NCBI GenBank assembly: GCA_001781035.1
Contig: MFKK01000013.1
Coordinates: forward strand, 1 to 48,096
Source of the DNA: Candidatus Jorgensenbacteria bacterium RIFCSPLOWO2_01_FULL_45_25b
Lineage (GTDB): Bacteria; Patescibacteriota; Minisyncoccia; UBA6257; GWB1-50-10
DNA: 48,096 nt
Reading direction: 5' to 3'
In this document: piece by piece, positions 25,980 to 33,213 of the stretch
Numbering within the stretch: the first letter of the stretch is position 1
How the letters are laid out: each line of letters starts with the position of its first letter
Position numbers and translations under genes: made by a program
The notes under the pieces: generated by a model
The model's input: the letters and a program-made list of their open reading frames with translations, nothing else
Databases searched by the model: none
Told to the model about the DNA's origin: nothing

Positions 25980-27404
25980 ATGAAAAAAATCTCTTTTTTT
26001 GTCCCGGTCATTCTCGTCGCGGGCATTATTACAACTATTTGGCAAACAAACTCACTTCTGCAAAATCGCGGACAATCTTTGCGGGGGCAACTCGTCTCTT
26101 TCGGCGAGCCTGCTTCGTTTTGTCTTCTCGCGGACATGAATAATGACGGGAGTATAAACATTGTTGATCTGGTACACGTAGGCAGAGCGTTTGGAATGTC
26201 CGTTCCAATCGCATCAAAAGGAGATCTGAATAAAGATGGAACATTAAATATCGTTGATTTGGCGCTTATGGCAAGATATTTTGGCGAAAAATGCGCTGAC
26301 ATAATAAATGGGCCAATTTCAGTTAATAAAGCATCGGACGATCACGAGGGTATTGTGATTGCTGGAGAGGAAGAGACGCTTGGAACATTTGACTTCACAA
26401 ACGGCGGACCTGATATAGTGATGATTGATACGTTGAATTTCCAGCTTCTTGATTCATCCTCGTCCATTTCTTCAAGCACGACAGACAATATTTCACTGCT
26501 GAAACTGTATACCAAGGATAAAACTTCGGTAGGAAACCCGGAGGGATATTCGGTAGAAATTGTTTCGGGAAGAGCTTATGCGGAGAATGTTCGTTTTCAG
26601 ATACCAGCATCCAGCACAATAAATCTTACGGTGAAAGGAGTTATGAGAACCATTGCTGAAGGCGCCGACTCTGGTGATGCTTTCTCACTTTTTCTATCGG
26701 GAGAAGCAACGAAAGAAGGAGAAACTTTAAGGGAGGCTTGGGGAAGTTTTTCTGCGCGAGGAAGTGAAAAGGTGGTATACAAAACAAAACCAATCGTCAG
26801 CGTAACAAGTGTGCCGGGAGCAAGGCTTGCGACGAGCATAATACCGGTTATGCGTTTTAGCATTACCGCGGACCCGGCGGGAAACATGTCTTGGAAAAAA
26901 ATCCAATTAAAAATTTCTACGACTGGCGCAAGGATGGACGCTCCAATGCCCTCTCCTCTTCTCCTGGGGCCGGAAAATATGAGAATTATATCACTTGATA
27001 CAAGCGCTATTCTTAGTATGTCTGATGCCTATTCCGCGTCGAGCGTCATCTCCGCATCATTGGAAGATCCAATTGAGAGGGGGAAGACGGGATATCTCAC
27101 GCTCATTCTTAAAACCTCCGAAATTGTCACGGCGGGAAGCGTTAAAACATACGAGATAAACCTTCCCTTCTCGGACATAAATCCCGTTCCAGGAACGGCG
27201 ATCGCAAATGTGAGTTTATATCTCAATGAAACAAAAACAAAAATCGGCTCTGCTACGCGGGACGAAATTATCTCAAACAGAAGAACAGATTCTTTTGTTT
27301 GGTCTGATATGTCAAATATTGGGCATTCTGAAGCAAGCAAGGATTGGCAAAACGGCAGATATGTTCTGGGCTTGCCGTCAAACTCTATCGTAATAGGAAA
27401 TTAA
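25980..27404 (+). CDS. Exported dockerin type I domain protein
   Basis: 474 aa. Residues 1-20 are a signal peptide or anchor (KKISFFVPVILVAGIITTI). A dockerin type I module follows at ~48-105 with two calcium loops, DMNNDGSINIVDLVHVGRAFG (from 52) and DLNKDGTLNIVDLALMARYFG (from 82). The rest (~110-474) is beta-rich and Ser/Thr-rich, with cohesin-like or Ig-like character (repeated SVTSV, LTLILKTSEI). Dockerins bind cohesins; Patescibacteria often carry such proteins without cellulosomes, probably for surface assembly. Its partner is not visible here. It starts 29 bp after recA. Confidence 0.85.
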   Translation: MKKISFFVPVILVAGIITTIWQTNSLLQNRGQSLRGQLVSFGEPASFCLLADMNNDGSINIVDLVHVGRAFGMSVPIASKGDLNKDGTLNIVDLALMARYFGEKCADIINGPISVNKASDDHEGIVIAGEEETLGTFDFTNGGPDIVMIDTLNFQLLDSSSSISSSTTDNISLLKLYTKDKTSVGNPEGYSVEIVSGRAYAENVRFQIPASSTINLTVKGVMRTIAEGADSGDAFSLFLSGEATKEGETLREAWGSFSARGSEKVVYKTKPIVSVTSVPGARLATSIIPVMRFSITADPAGNMSWKKIQLKISTTGARMDAPMPSPLLLGPENMRIISLDTSAILSMSDAYSASSVISASLEDPIERGKTGYLTLILKTSEIVTAGSVKTYEINLPFSDINPVPGTAIANVSLYLNETKTKIGSATRDEIISNRRTDSFVWSDMSNIGHSEASKDWQNGRYVLGLPSNSIVIGN

Positions 27405-27429
27405 ACATAGTCTAGTAAAACAAAGAAAA

Positions 27430-27450
27430 GGGCGCGACGGAATCGCGCCC
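27430..27450 (-). terminator. Rho-independent terminator of the 50-aa gene
   Basis: On the minus strand GGGCGCGA and TCGCGCCC pair around TTCCG, followed by TTTTCTTTG. On plus the stem is not followed by a T-run. Confidence 0.8.
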
Positions 27451-27474
27451 CCTTTGGTTCTTGGAATCACTCCA

Positions 27475-27627
27475 TTAGCGGGGAGGATTCCAAGTCTCGT
27501 AGTCTTTTGAATAGCTTTTTTCCTCACGACGTTCGTCTTGCCATCTCCTAAAAAAGCGAACGCCTTTCCAAAACAAGAAGCAGACGACGGTTCCAAAGAA
27601 AAAAAGCAAGTCTTCTGACCAGTCCAT
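27475..27627 (-). CDS. Small membrane protein, 50 aa
   Basis: This short ORF begins at the ATG at 27625-27627, 4 bp after a G-rich GGGGAGA ribosome site. It encodes MDWSEDLLFFFGTVVCFLFW at the start, then a basic/acidic tail (KGVRFFRRWQDERREEKSYS) and ends NPPR. One membrane helix (~7-20) with a charged cytosolic tail is predicted. A strong terminator 25 bp after the stop fits an independent small gene. It fills the gap between recA/dockerin and folD. Function unknown. Confidence 0.6.
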   Translation of the reverse strand: MDWSEDLLFFFGTVVCFLFWKGVRFFRRWQDERREEKSYSKDYETWNPPR

Positions 27628-27644
27628 GCTCTCCCCCCCCCAAT

Positions 27645-28547
27645 CTAAGAACTCAAACCGTTCAAAGTATAAAAGTTCTCCATAAGTTGTGCAACCAAGA
27701 TGGGTCCCGTTCCTCCCGGAGTGGGAGTATAGAAGGCGAGTTTATAAGTTGATAAGTTTGTAAGTTCCGAAGCGTCAAAATCCCCAGCTATACTTTCCCC
27801 ATGCTCGTCATATCCGAAATCAATAATTCCCGCCCCGTTAGAGGAGGGCCGCCCCTCGGCGACCGCAACCCTTCCGCTAAAAACGGAAGGGCGACCTCTA
27901 ACGGGGCTCGCGTTTTTCTTTAACATGGAAGGCTTGATAAGTCCTGCCTTCCCGACGCCGGAAATAACTAAATCAGCCTCTTTTAATATTGAAAGGTCGC
28001 TTGAAGAATCTAAAAGATAAAGTTCTTTTACTCTGCCCATAAGCCAAACGGAAATAGGCTTACCCACAAGAAGTCCAAGACCAACAACAGCAACCCTTGA
28101 AGTTGAAAGTTGAAAGTTGAAAGTTGAAAGTATTTTTTGAGTCGTGCCGACGGCGGGCGGCAAAACAAGGTTCCGTCCGGCATAAAACGCGCCAAGCGCG
28201 CGTTCTCCCAAAACATCAACATCCTTCTCCCGTGGAATCACGTTCAAGATGTAATGCCGATTCAAATGAGAGGAGAGGGGGAGTTGAACAAGCGCTCCTC
28301 CACACCGTTTTGAAAGCGCGACGCGTGAAATTTCTTTTCGCAGTTTGTCGTTCGTGATTTCTTTGGGATATGAATAAATCCGAAAATCAATACCGAGTGC
28401 CTTCGCGGTCTTTTCTTTCTGTCGGACAAAACTCGCGGAGGTCGAATCATTCCCGACCAAAAATACGGCAAAAAACCGCTTCGGCACGGGCTTTTGCTTT
28501 AGTTCCGCAATAATCTCTTCCGCAATTTTTTTACCGTTTATTATCAT
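27645..28547 (-). CDS. folD: Methylenetetrahydrofolate dehydrogenase/cyclohydrolase FolD
   Basis: FolD interconverts methylene-, methenyl- and formyl-tetrahydrofolate using NADP. The ATG at 28545-28547 gives 300 aa. Family marks are SASFVRQKEKTAKALGI with the catalytic Lys44, GGALVQLPLSSHLN, PREKDVDVLGE, the nucleotide loop VVGLGLLVGKP, and TPTPGGTGPILVAQLMENF. Deviations: Phe40 where most FolD have Tyr, and GLGLLVG instead of GRSxxVG. Three stretches match repeats in the DNA and look inserted: STFNFQLST (~141-149), SPVRGRPS...SSNGAG (~214-240) and ELTNLSTYKL (~258-267). With glyA in the window it supplies one-carbon units. Confidence 0.88.
   Translation of the reverse strand: MIINGKKIAEEIIAELKQKPVPKRFFAVFLVGNDSTSASFVRQKEKTAKALGIDFRIYSYPKEITNDKLRKEISRVALSKRCGGALVQLPLSSHLNRHYILNVIPREKDVDVLGERALGAFYAGRNLVLPPAVGTTQKILSTFNFQLSTSRVAVVGLGLLVGKPISVWLMGRVKELYLLDSSSDLSILKEADLVISGVGKAGLIKPSMLKKNASPVRGRPSVFSGRVAVAEGRPSSNGAGIIDFGYDEHGESIAGDFDASELTNLSTYKLAFYTPTPGGTGPILVAQLMENFYTLNGLSS
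27832..27907. repeat. Compound palindrome inserted in folD
   Basis: Outer arms GCCCCGTTAGAGG (27832-27844) and CCTCTAACGGGGC (27895-27907) pair perfectly over 13 bp. An inner stem CCCTTCCG/CGGAAGGG lies near 27870-27892. The outer arms match the 1023-1053 element. It is read in frame as SPVRGRPS...RPSSNGAG. Confidence 0.8.
28096..28131. repeat. Tandem GTTGAAA repeat inside folD
   Basis: Four to five copies of the 7-mer GTTGAAA in a row, in frame, encoding FNFQLST on the minus strand. It belongs to the micro-repeat class. Confidence 0.8.
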
Positions 28548-28551
28548 CAAG

Positions 28552-28683
28552 TTAGCGTAGATTTTTTAGAGAACATAAAACCCTGCCTTTATCTTGGGCG
28601 ATTTCTTTGCGACTTTCGTAAAATTCACGCAAGGCCTGAGCAGTTTTCGATGAGGTTTTTTTGATATTCGGCTTGTTTCGCAT
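28552..28683 (-). CDS. Possible small basic protein upstream of folD, 43 aa
   Basis: From the ATG at 28681-28683 the frame reads MRNKPNIKKTSSKTAQALRE and continues FYESRKEIAQDK, ending 4 bp before the folD start. It is basic and helical, with no membrane segment. No good ribosome site is seen. The tight spacing to folD suggests translational coupling, but the ORF could be chance. Confidence 0.35.
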   Translation of the reverse strand: MRNKPNIKKTSSKTAQALREFYESRKEIAQDKGRVLCSLKNLR

Positions 28684-28720
28684 AATAAGAATATGACCCA
28701 ATGTGACAAAAAACAAATTT

Positions 28721-29401
28721 TTAAGAGTTTGAGGGCCGAAGCGCGTCAAGGGCGTCCTTCGCGTGAAGAGAAACCGCCGTAAGCAAAAGCGCGGTCTCGC
28801 TAGGGTCGTCTCGTTCCATATCCATACGCGAGAGCCGGTCTACGCATTCTATAAGAAAAGGGGCAACCGTATCCCATCCCTCAATCCGGTCAATGGTTTG
28901 GTACGATTCGGCAGTGTTTCGAATATGGGTTTCATGTGTTGGAAACGTGTCTACCATATGAAGAGCGCTTCCTTTGCGCCCGACGATGGTGTCAAGAATT
29001 CCTTCAATCATCAGACGAAGATCCGAAAGGGAGTATTTGTAATGTCCGGTTACGCGCTCTTCGCGAGCAAGTTCGCCCCACCGCGAAATCGCGTTCACGG
29101 CGTCCTCCTTATACGTATAGGTATTGTATGTATCGCCATCGCGTTCTTCCTGATGAAAAAATCGTGAAAAAATTTTATAGAGTGCTCCATATGGCCCGTC
29201 TTCGCCGGAGGAAAGAATGCTGTTGCGCGCGGCAAGAATTGTATCTCTCATTTTTTTTGCCTCTGCCGGACTGCCGTGGCGCACTCCGACATCCCGTCCA
29301 ACAGCAAGGTCATTTCGACCAAAAAGCGTCTTCAACTGTTGAAAAGCCGGGGACTCATGCGCCGCCTCGGGCGAAGAAGGCAGTCGTTCTTGGGGTGGCA
29401 T
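28721..29401 (-). CDS. Unknown helical protein, 226 aa
   Basis: A soluble, mostly helical protein with no signal peptide and no family that I recognise. Distinct segments include KTLFGRNDLAVGRDVG, GPYGALYKIFSRFFHQEERD, ISRWGELAREERVTGHYKYS, MVDTFPTHETHIRNTAESYQ and LLLTAVSLHAKDALDALRP. Codon use matches the neighbours, and the frame is open over its whole length. It lies upstream of folD on the same strand, separated by the 43-aa ORF. A regulatory or phage-type origin is not indicated. Confidence 0.65.
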   Translation of the reverse strand: MPPQERLPSSPEAAHESPAFQQLKTLFGRNDLAVGRDVGVRHGSPAEAKKMRDTILAARNSILSSGEDGPYGALYKIFSRFFHQEERDGDTYNTYTYKEDAVNAISRWGELAREERVTGHYKYSLSDLRLMIEGILDTIVGRKGSALHMVDTFPTHETHIRNTAESYQTIDRIEGWDTVAPFLIECVDRLSRMDMERDDPSETALLLTAVSLHAKDALDALRPSNS

Positions 29402-29439
29402 AAGAGAATAATACCTTATAAAATCGTAATTCGTAAATG

Positions 29440-29985
29440 TTATATCACCTTATCTACAACAAGGTGGGTGGCATACCCAATGGCGCCGAAAAGCATGAAG
29501 AAAAAGGCCTTAAAAAGAGAAGCATAAAGAATGAGACCAAGGACAAAAAGAAAAAAGGCGTATAAAAAAAAGGCCCTCAAGCGGTGAAATGGCTTGTATT
29601 CGTTTGAAAACACCGGCCGCATTTTTTTCGTCGCGATAAGGTAGAGGTAAAAAGGCGCGAAAAAGAGAATAAAATATTTTTCATATGGCTTGGCAACACG
29701 CCCTCTTCGTGCGAGGAATCCTTTTGGAGTAAGCATCAAGTCCGCTTCAGGCAGAAAACTACTGTAAAAAGAAATGAAAAGGGCAAAAAGCGCGGCCCCG
29801 CCGGAATATTCACCCACAAAAATCCCCATGCCGAAATAAAAAAAGAGTAAAGGACCGAGGACGTAAAAAATCATCTGTTTATAAGACGAAAGATGCTCCG
29901 AAACCTCTTCTATAATTTTTTCCGGCCGGGCGTGTTTTGGAAGAAGTTTCCCAATTTTTTTGTGATACAACTCGTCAAAACTCAT
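29440..29985 (-). CDS. Unknown integral membrane protein
   Basis: The start is placed at the ATG at 29983-29985 (181 aa, MSFDELYHKKIGKLLPKHAR); the open frame runs further upstream with unlikely composition. Four hydrophobic segments are visible: FYVLGPLLFFYFGMGIFV, GAALFALFISFY, YFILFFAPFYLYLI and FFLYAFFLFVLGLILYASLF onward. The C-terminal FGAIGYATHLVVDKVI resembles the GxxxHLxxD end of YdjM-type membrane metal-dependent hydrolases. The upstream HRGxTHS motif of that family is absent, so activity is doubtful. It is divergent from the Cys-rich gene at 30097. Confidence 0.65.
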   Translation of the reverse strand: MSFDELYHKKIGKLLPKHARPEKIIEEVSEHLSSYKQMIFYVLGPLLFFYFGMGIFVGEYSGGAALFALFISFYSSFLPEADLMLTPKGFLARRGRVAKPYEKYFILFFAPFYLYLIATKKMRPVFSNEYKPFHRLRAFFLYAFFLFVLGLILYASLFKAFFFMLFGAIGYATHLVVDKVI

Positions 29986-30016
29986 ATTTTCCAAACAAAA
30001 AACAATCAAAAAATGA

Positions 30017-30045
30017 TTGCTTTCTGCTATATATTTAATTATACT
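30017..30045 (+). promoter_or_regulatory. Promoter for the Cys-rich gene
   Basis: TTGCTT (30017-30022), exactly 17 bp, TATACT (30040-30045). Transcription would start near 30052, giving a leader of about 45 nt. Confidence 0.6.
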
Positions 30046-30096
30046 CATAATATCACATTTTTCGTAAATCACAAGGCGTAACACGCATAAAAAACC

Positions 30097-31814
30097 ATGT
30101 CCGAAGAACAAAAACAATGTGTAGAGTGCAAAAAGGAGTTCGTAATAAACGAAGGGGACAGGGAAATGCTAAATCTCCTAAAAGTCCCGTCTCCAACTTT
30201 GTGTCCCGAATGCCGCATGATTCGGCGGCTCCTTTTCCGTAATGAACGGACATGGTACCGAAGAAAGTGTGATGCCACAGGCGAGCAGATGCTCGCGATG
30301 TTTTCTCCTGAAACGCCTCTCAAAGTTTATAAAAACGAATACTGGAAAAGCGATGCCTGGGACCCACTTGAATACGGCCGCGAATATGATTTCTCGCGCC
30401 CGTTTTTTGAGCAGTTTGGGGAGCTTTTCAAAAGCATACCGCATCCAAACTTGATCCAAAAAAATCTCGTGAATTCGGAATACACGAACTATAGTTTGAA
30501 TTCAAAAATTGCTATTTCTGCGTGAGCATAGACGGGGGAGAGGACTGCATGTATTCGTTTGGCGCGATCTTGGGAGCAAGAGAGTGTGCGGACACGCACC
30601 AATCGCGCGAAATAGAACTTTGCTATGAAACAATTGATTCCGCGAACTCTTCAAAACTCCGTTTTTGCGAGGCGTGTGTAAGCTGTACCGACTCATGGCT
30701 TCTCTACAACTGCATTAACTGCCAGGACTCTGTGGGGTGCGTGGGTTTGCGGAATAAAAGCAACTGCATATTTAACGAGCAGTATTCAAAAGAGGAATAT
30801 AAAAAACGGCTGCAAGAGATGCGCCTTGGAACTTTTTCCGGACTGAAAAAAGCAAAAGAAACATTTGAGGAATTAAAAAAGCGCACTCCGAGAAAATTTG
30901 CGGCAATCTTGAAGTCCGAAAATGTAACAGGCGATGACATCACAAACAGCAGGAACTTGCATTGCTGTTTTAACGCGAGAAACGAGGTGGAAAACTGCCG
31001 GTACGGATTTCGCCTGCACGAGCGGGTAAAAGACGGAATGGATGCGTTTATTGTTTGGAACGGAAGTGAACTCTTCTACGAAGCCGTAAGCGTAACCGGG
31101 CAAAACGTAAAGTGCTCTGCATTCATTTGGGGCGGGTTTAATGTGCAATACTCCTACAACTGCTTCGACTCAAACCATATATTCGGATGTGTTGGCTTGC
31201 GAAAAAAAGAATACTGCATTTTGAACAAGCAATATTCGAAAGAGGAATATGAAGTCCTTGCCCCGAAAATTATTGAAGCAATGAAGGCGAAAGGGGAGTA
31301 CGGAGAATTTTTTCCGGCTGACATGAGCACCTTCGCCTATAACGAAACGCTTGCGCAGGACTATTGTCCGAAAACAAAAGAAGAGGCGGAACACATTGGT
31401 TTCAAATGGCGCGCGCCGGAGAAAAAAGAATACAGCATTACTTTAAAAACAGAAGCAATACCGGAAAACATTGCTGACGTAGAAGAATCTATTATAAAAG
31501 AAATACTTGAGTGTGCACACAAAGGAATATGTAAAGAGCAGTGCGCAACCGCGTTCAAAATTTTGCCGCAGGAACTTATGTTGTATATGCGTCTCGGCGT
31601 GCCGCTTCCGCGCCTCTGCCCCCAATGCCGCCACATGGAGCGCATTCGCCTAAAAAACCCGATACAATTATGGACCCGCGAATGCCAATGCGCCGGGGCT
31701 CCAAGTCATCGCCACGGAGAAAATAAATGTAAGGAGTCGTTTCAAACCCCCCACGCCCCGGAGCGCCCAGAAATCATCTATTGTGAATCCTGTTATCAGC
31801 AGGAAGTGGCATAG
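30097..31814 (+). pseudogene. Large Cys-rich zinc-ribbon protein, split by a -1 frameshift
   Basis: Two frames, 30097-30525 and one entering at 30507 and ending at 31814, together encode about 570 aa of one protein. The first ends NLVNSEYTNYSLNSK then shifts; the second continues NCYFCVSIDGGEDCMYSF. The join is a run of five A at 30504-30508; one more A restores the frame. Zinc-ribbon pairs lie at both ends (QCVECKKEF/LCPECRM; LCPQCRHMERIRL/YCESCYQQ). The centre has repeated Cys pairs and a duplicated block, GCVGLRNKSNCIFNEQYSKE and GCVGLRKKEYCILNKQYSKE. I recall this family as widespread in Parcubacteria; its function is unknown. A sequencing error, true decay or ribosomal slippage are all possible. 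Confidence 0.8.
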
Positions 31815-31819
31815 GATCC

Positions 31820-31848
31820 TTGTAATCATAAAAGTCCCGTTGTATAAT
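31820..31848 (+). promoter_or_regulatory. Promoter for the KGLPEDTT-repeat gene
   Basis: TTGTAA (31820-31825), 17 bp, consensus TATAAT (31843-31848). The leader of about 60 nt contains an ATAGAAA/TTTCTAT stem near 31854-31880. Confidence 0.7.
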
Positions 31849-31916
31849 ATGTCCATAGAAAATTTAGTAGACTTTCTATAATAAATTCACAAGTTAATTC
31901 TTAAGAAAGAAAAAAT

Positions 31917-32408
31917 ATGTCTATAGAAAAAATAGGAATGGGAAGCATTGATTCTGATTCCGAAGAGAGTCGCAAAGAGCTTATTGCTATAAAAGGCTTG
32001 CCTGAAGACACAACTTTGGAAGACATTCGTAAATATGATTTAGAAGAGAATCGCAAAGAGTTAGAAGAGTCTAATAAAAGATTAGAAGAGCATCGCAAAA
32101 GGCTTGCTGTTAGAAAAGGCTTGCCTGAAGACACAACTTTGGAAGACATCAATAAATATATTTCCGAAGAGAGGCGCGGAAAGCATGCTGCTGAAAAAGG
32201 TTTGCCCGAAGACGCAACTATGTCTAATGAGAATTTAAAATTAGAGGAAGGTGTGGTTGCACTCATGCGCTCAAGTAAAAGTAAAAAAGAATGGAATGCT
32301 AACTGTGATAAAGTAAGAGCGGCTAATCAGGGCTATCCCGATTTTTGGTTTCAAGCCATAATTGCTTCTGAAGTTAAAACAGAAACTCAAAGGAATTGGA
32401 GCGATTAG
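31917..32408 (+). CDS. Unknown protein with three KGLPEDTT repeats, 163 aa
   Basis: A short motif, KGLPEDTTLEDIxKY, occurs at residues 26-40 and 67-81 and in shortened form (KGLPEDATM) at 94-102. The repeats are spaced by highly charged helical segments (ENRKELEESNKRLEEHRKRL) likely to form coiled coil. The C-terminal ~50 residues (SKKEWNANCDKVRAANQGYP, then DFWFQAIIAS) look like a separate small domain. No signal peptide or membrane helix. It has its own consensus promoter and sits alone between the Cys-rich gene and tRNA-Asp. The family is not recognised. Confidence 0.75.
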   Translation: MSIEKIGMGSIDSDSEESRKELIAIKGLPEDTTLEDIRKYDLEENRKELEESNKRLEEHRKRLAVRKGLPEDTTLEDINKYISEERRGKHAAEKGLPEDATMSNENLKLEEGVVALMRSSKSKKEWNANCDKVRAANQGYPDFWFQAIIASEVKTETQRNWSD

Positions 32409-32497
32409 ATCTAGTAAAAATAAAGTGGTTGGGTTTAATAGAGTTAGGTTTTTTAAATTCATAAAATTTTTTTTGAATCAGTTTTGTATTCGTTTTG

Positions 32498-32634
32498 CGA
32501 ATTCTTGGATTTAATGCCGCCAAAGAAAAACTTGAAATTGTCAGCGGTGCGGCTCCGCCGCCTTTCCGAATTTTCGCGGGGGGACTTCCTCGCCGCCGCA
32601 GGCGGCGAAATGCGTTCGGACTAATTCAAGAATA
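32498..32634. repeat. MITE-like GC-rich repeat with terminal ATTCTTG/CAAGAAT
   Basis: ATTCTTG (32501-32507) and CAAGAAT (32627-32633) bound a stretch far more GC-rich than its surroundings. It holds stems GCGGC-TCC-GCCGC (32549-32561) and CGCCGCC-GCA-GGCGGCG (32591-32607). A 36-codon ORF (32514-32624, MPPKKNLKLSAVRLRRLSEF...) is probably fortuitous. The end word CGGACTAATTCAA also occurs in the purB leader (19291-19303). Confidence 0.6.
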
Positions 32635-32685
32635 CTGCACAGATATTTGATTTTAAGATATGAACGTATGATATTGTAGTGTGTT

Positions 32686-32759
32686 GCGGGCGTAGTTCAG
32701 TTGGTTAGAGCGATTCCCTGTCACGGCAGAGGTCGCCGGTTCGAGTCCGGTCGCCCGCG
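32686..32759 (+). tRNA. tRNA-Asp (anticodon GTC)
   Basis: A 74-nt cloverleaf: acceptor GCGGGCG/CGCCCGC, a D-arm starting GTTCAGTTGGTTAGAGC, anticodon loop CTGTCAC with GTC at 32720-32722, T-arm GCCGG-TTCGAGT-CCGGT and discriminator G, as in tRNA-Asp. CCA is not encoded. The anticodon stem ATTCC/GGCAG has two mispairs (T-C and A-G), unusual for a working tRNA. Confidence 0.85.
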
Positions 32760-32905
32760 CACTCGTTTTGTTGAGTTTGTTTATGAATATTGAAATTGTC
32801 TCCAAGGAGGAGGAAATATAATTTATGAATGAAGATGGAGAAATAGAAGATGGTCCCGAAGAAGAAGTTAAGCAATTGAGCTAGCTGACGAAATGTAGCC
32901 ATATC

Positions 32906-32934
32906 TTGAAGTAACATACATCATGATGTATCAT
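32906..32934 (+). promoter_or_regulatory. vapBC promoter
   Basis: TTGAAG (32906-32911), 17 bp, TATCAT (32929-32934). The ATG at 32941 is 6 bp after the -10, so the transcript should be leaderless. Confidence 0.65.
32916..32931. promoter_or_regulatory. vapBC operator palindrome
   Basis: ATACATCATGATGTAT is a perfect 16-bp palindrome between and overlapping the -35/-10 elements of vapBC. It is placed for autorepression by the VapB-VapC complex. Confidence 0.7.
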
Positions 32935-32940
32935 ACAACT

Positions 32941-33213
32941 ATGACAAGAACACAAATATATCTTCCGCAAAGCCAGCTGCAACGACTAAAGAGAAAAGCC
33001 GCAAAGCACAGTACAAGTGTTTCCGAGCTCATACGGCAGACCCTCCGCGCCCAGGAAGAAGTAGAAAGACGGCAAAGCAACGCAACGGAGAAACGGACAA
33101 AATCTGCGGGAGAATCCCTGTTGGAGTTGGCGGACAAACTGAGTAAAATGGGAATAAAAGGACCAAAAGACCTCTCTGAAAATATGGATAAGTATCTCTA
33201 TGGAAACATCTGA
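32941..33213 (+). CDS. Ribbon-helix-helix antitoxin (VapB-like)
   Basis: 90 aa from the ATG at 32941; an upstream ATG at 32923 lies inside the operator and is rejected. The N-terminus TRTQIYLPQSQLQRLKRKAA, then HSTSVSELIRQTLR, is a ribbon-helix-helix DNA-binding fold (CopG/Arc type). The C-terminal ~45 residues are charged and should wrap the toxin. It overlaps the PIN-domain toxin gene by 14 bp, which is the standard antitoxin-toxin layout and implies translational coupling. It probably represses its own promoter through the palindrome at 32916-32931. Confidence 0.85.
   Translation: MTRTQIYLPQSQLQRLKRKAAKHSTSVSELIRQTLRAQEEVERRQSNATEKRTKSAGESLLELADKLSKMGIKGPKDLSENMDKYLYGNI

Larger units (their letters stand above)
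32760..32940 (+). other. Gap between tRNA-Asp and vapB with two mini-ORFs
   Basis: A 12-codon ORF (ATG at 32782) ends at an AAGGAGGAGGAAA ribosome-site-like run. This precedes a 19-codon acidic ORF (ATG at 32824, MNEDGEIEDGPEEEVKQLS). The strong Shine-Dalgarno in front of the tiny second ORF is odd; it may be a gene remnant. The vapB promoter and operator follow. Confidence 0.35.

Noticed and set aside
27378-27596. 72-aa minus-strand ORF
   Set aside because: It overlaps the terminator and the 50-aa membrane ORF in another frame. The 50-aa frame has the ribosome site and the better composition.
30523-30525. TGA recoding (Gracilibacteria/SR1 code) to explain the split Cys-rich gene
   Set aside because: Reading through TGA does not keep the protein pattern. 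Only a frame change at the A-run restores it, and other genes use TGA as stop.
32514-32624. 36-aa ORF inside the GC-rich repeat
   Set aside because: It is formed by palindromic repeat sequence and has no ribosome site; kept as part of the repeat.
32705-32917. 70-aa minus-strand ORF ending in GDRTRTGDLCRDRESL
   Set aside because: That ending is the usual spurious translation of the reverse strand of a tRNA gene; it overlaps tRNA-Asp.
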